DNA of 6,235 nucleotides, taken from assembly GCA_023264915.1 (NCBI GenBank), contig JAHFUU010000168.1, forward strand, positions 1-6,235, written 5' to 3'. This DNA is from Microthrixaceae bacterium. GTDB taxonomy: Bacteria > Actinomycetota > Acidimicrobiia > Acidimicrobiales > Acidimicrobilacustridaceae. How positions within the stretch are numbered: position 1 is the stretch's first letter; each line of letters begins with the position of its first letter. The translations under genes and the position numbers were made by a program. Positions 5,672 to 6,235 of this stretch are shown piece by piece. Under the pieces are notes generated by a model. It made no database searches. It was not told the origin of the DNA and was given only the letters and a program-made list of their open reading frames with translations.

Positions 5672-5680
5672 AGGCCTTTG

Positions 5681-5686
5681 GTTATA
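5681..5686 (-). promoter_or_regulatory. -10 element (TATAAC) of the flavodoxin-like gene
   Basis: On the minus strand TATAAC ends 9 nt before the ATG at 5671. Transcription would start about 7 nt further on, within a few bases of the start codon, giving a leaderless or nearly leaderless mRNA; this is common in actinobacteria. An AAAGG (5679-5675) lies 3 nt from the ATG and would be a poor ribosome binding site. The -35 region is not obvious. Confidence 0.45.
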
Positions 5687-5798
5687 CCAGGGCGATGGGG
5701 CCGTGGCGAGACGGAGCCGCTGGCGGTCCCGCGAATGCGGTGTGACGGGTTCATGTTTGGCGTGTCCTGGCCGACGAGTAGAACATGGCCGGCGACGA

Positions 5799-5805
5799 GA
5801 GGGAG
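5799..5805 (+). promoter_or_regulatory. Ribosome binding site of the small hypothetical gene
   Basis: GAGGGAG at 5799-5805 precedes the ATG at 5809, with the GAGG core 6 nt away. It favours this start over the in-frame ATG at 5785, which has no comparable site and would place this purine-rich run inside the coding region as Arg-Glu. Confidence 0.6.
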
Positions 5806-5808
5806 CCC

Positions 5809-6132
5809 ATGTCCGAACCCGGTGGGAGCAGAGGTGAGATCGGAGACAGGATCGATGCCCTCGGGGAGATCGACCTCGAGGTGATCGAGCGGGCAGTCCT
5901 CAACGAGTCACCCGACGGTCGGGCCATCCAGGCAGGCTTCATAGAGAACTTCGGCTCGTTCATGGTTGATGTTGTACGGCCGATCCTCGTCAAGATGGCC
6001 GCTGACGGGGGGCAGCCGCAGCTTCTGGTCAACGGGCTGGCCGAGTTGATGCGGTCCGTCGCGGACAACATCGAGTTCCCGCTGGACCACCCACGGTCGG
6101 GTTACCCGCCTCAGATGCCCGGAGTCACCTGA
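5809..6132 (+). CDS. Small hypothetical protein
   Basis: I do not recognise this 107-residue product (115 if the ATG at 5785 is used). It is acidic, mostly helical by eye and has no signal peptide or membrane helix. The core is EIDLEVIERAVLNESPDGRAIQAGFIENFGSFMVDVVRPILVKMAADGG (20-68), then a helix LLVNGLAELMRSVADNIEF (72-90) and a Pro-rich tail. Spaced hydrophobic residues on both helices suggest a helical bundle or a dimer. Evidence for a real gene is the good ribosome binding site, the ordered amphipathic sequence with little Arg/Ser bias, and a position divergent from the flavodoxin gene with a normal intergenic gap. Nothing supports a function. Confidence 0.72.
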   Translation: MSEPGGSRGEIGDRIDALGEIDLEVIERAVLNESPDGRAIQAGFIENFGSFMVDVVRPILVKMAADGGQPQLLVNGLAELMRSVADNIEFPLDHPRSGYPPQMPGVT

Positions 6133-6210
6133 GACAAGCGATCTCCGAGATGTGACGGCCCCTTACCGCTGCGTCTCACGAAGTACGGCCGCCAGGCCGG
6201 GGAGGGAGAG

Positions 6211-6235
6211 ATGAGATGGAGCGATGGAGTTTCCT
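6211..6235 (+). CDS. Probable start of a gene cut by the window edge
   Basis: GGAGGGAGAG (6201-6210) is a strong Shine-Dalgarno run. Its GGAGG core is 5 nt before the ATG at 6211, which opens a frame reading MRWSDGVS to the edge. A second ATG at 6216 in another frame (MERWSF) is 10 nt from the core and is also open. Only eight codons are visible, so neither the product nor the correct frame can be settled. Confidence 0.4.

Noticed and set aside
6130..6178. TGAGAC/GTCTCA inverted repeat after the small hypothetical gene as a terminator
   Set aside because: The arms are only 6 bp, separated by 37 nt, with no T-run. It is probably a chance match.

Overview
The window is GC-rich chromosomal DNA, very probably from an actinobacterium (Actinomycetota). 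The best lineage marker is an ERCC4-type nuclease ending in an Lsr2-type DNA-binding domain, because Lsr2 domains are essentially confined to that phylum. A compact Asp23 cassette with small two-helix membrane partners of the DUF6286/AmaP kind fits the same origin. No species can be named from the sequence.

Layout. Positions 1-509 hold no convincing gene, but contain three 16-bp tandem repeats (70-117) and an inverted repeat (444-475) just before the first gene. A CorA-family divalent-cation channel gene (510-1487, +) follows. After a short gap with palindromes comes the ERCC4-Lsr2 nuclease gene on the minus strand (1606-2589). It diverges from an uncharacterised, vaguely SUKH-like gene (about 2740-3570, +), and the shared gap carries a 12-bp tandem duplication. 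An Asp23 cassette of three tightly packed genes (3707-4132, 4129-4707, 4710-5255, +) follows a promoter-like segment. It runs tail-to-tail into a minus-strand flavodoxin-like gene (5252-5671), and the two stop codons share one CTAG palindrome. Divergent from the flavodoxin gene is a small hypothetical gene (5809-6132, +). A probable new start codon with a strong ribosome binding site lies at the right edge (6211).

How the genes work together. The three Asp23-cassette genes almost certainly form one translationally coupled operon for a soluble Asp23 protein and two membrane-bound partners at the cell envelope. The other genes look like single transcription units: ion transport, DNA repair or processing, redox, and two unknowns. 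No mobile element, CRISPR array, tRNA or rRNA was seen.

Most noteworthy are the nuclease-Lsr2 fusion, its divergent pairing with a conserved unknown protein, and the Asp23 cassette with two two-helix partners of similar layout and no DUF2273-like gene between the first two members. Nothing here proves a new system. The nuclease and its divergent neighbour are the best candidates for follow-up.
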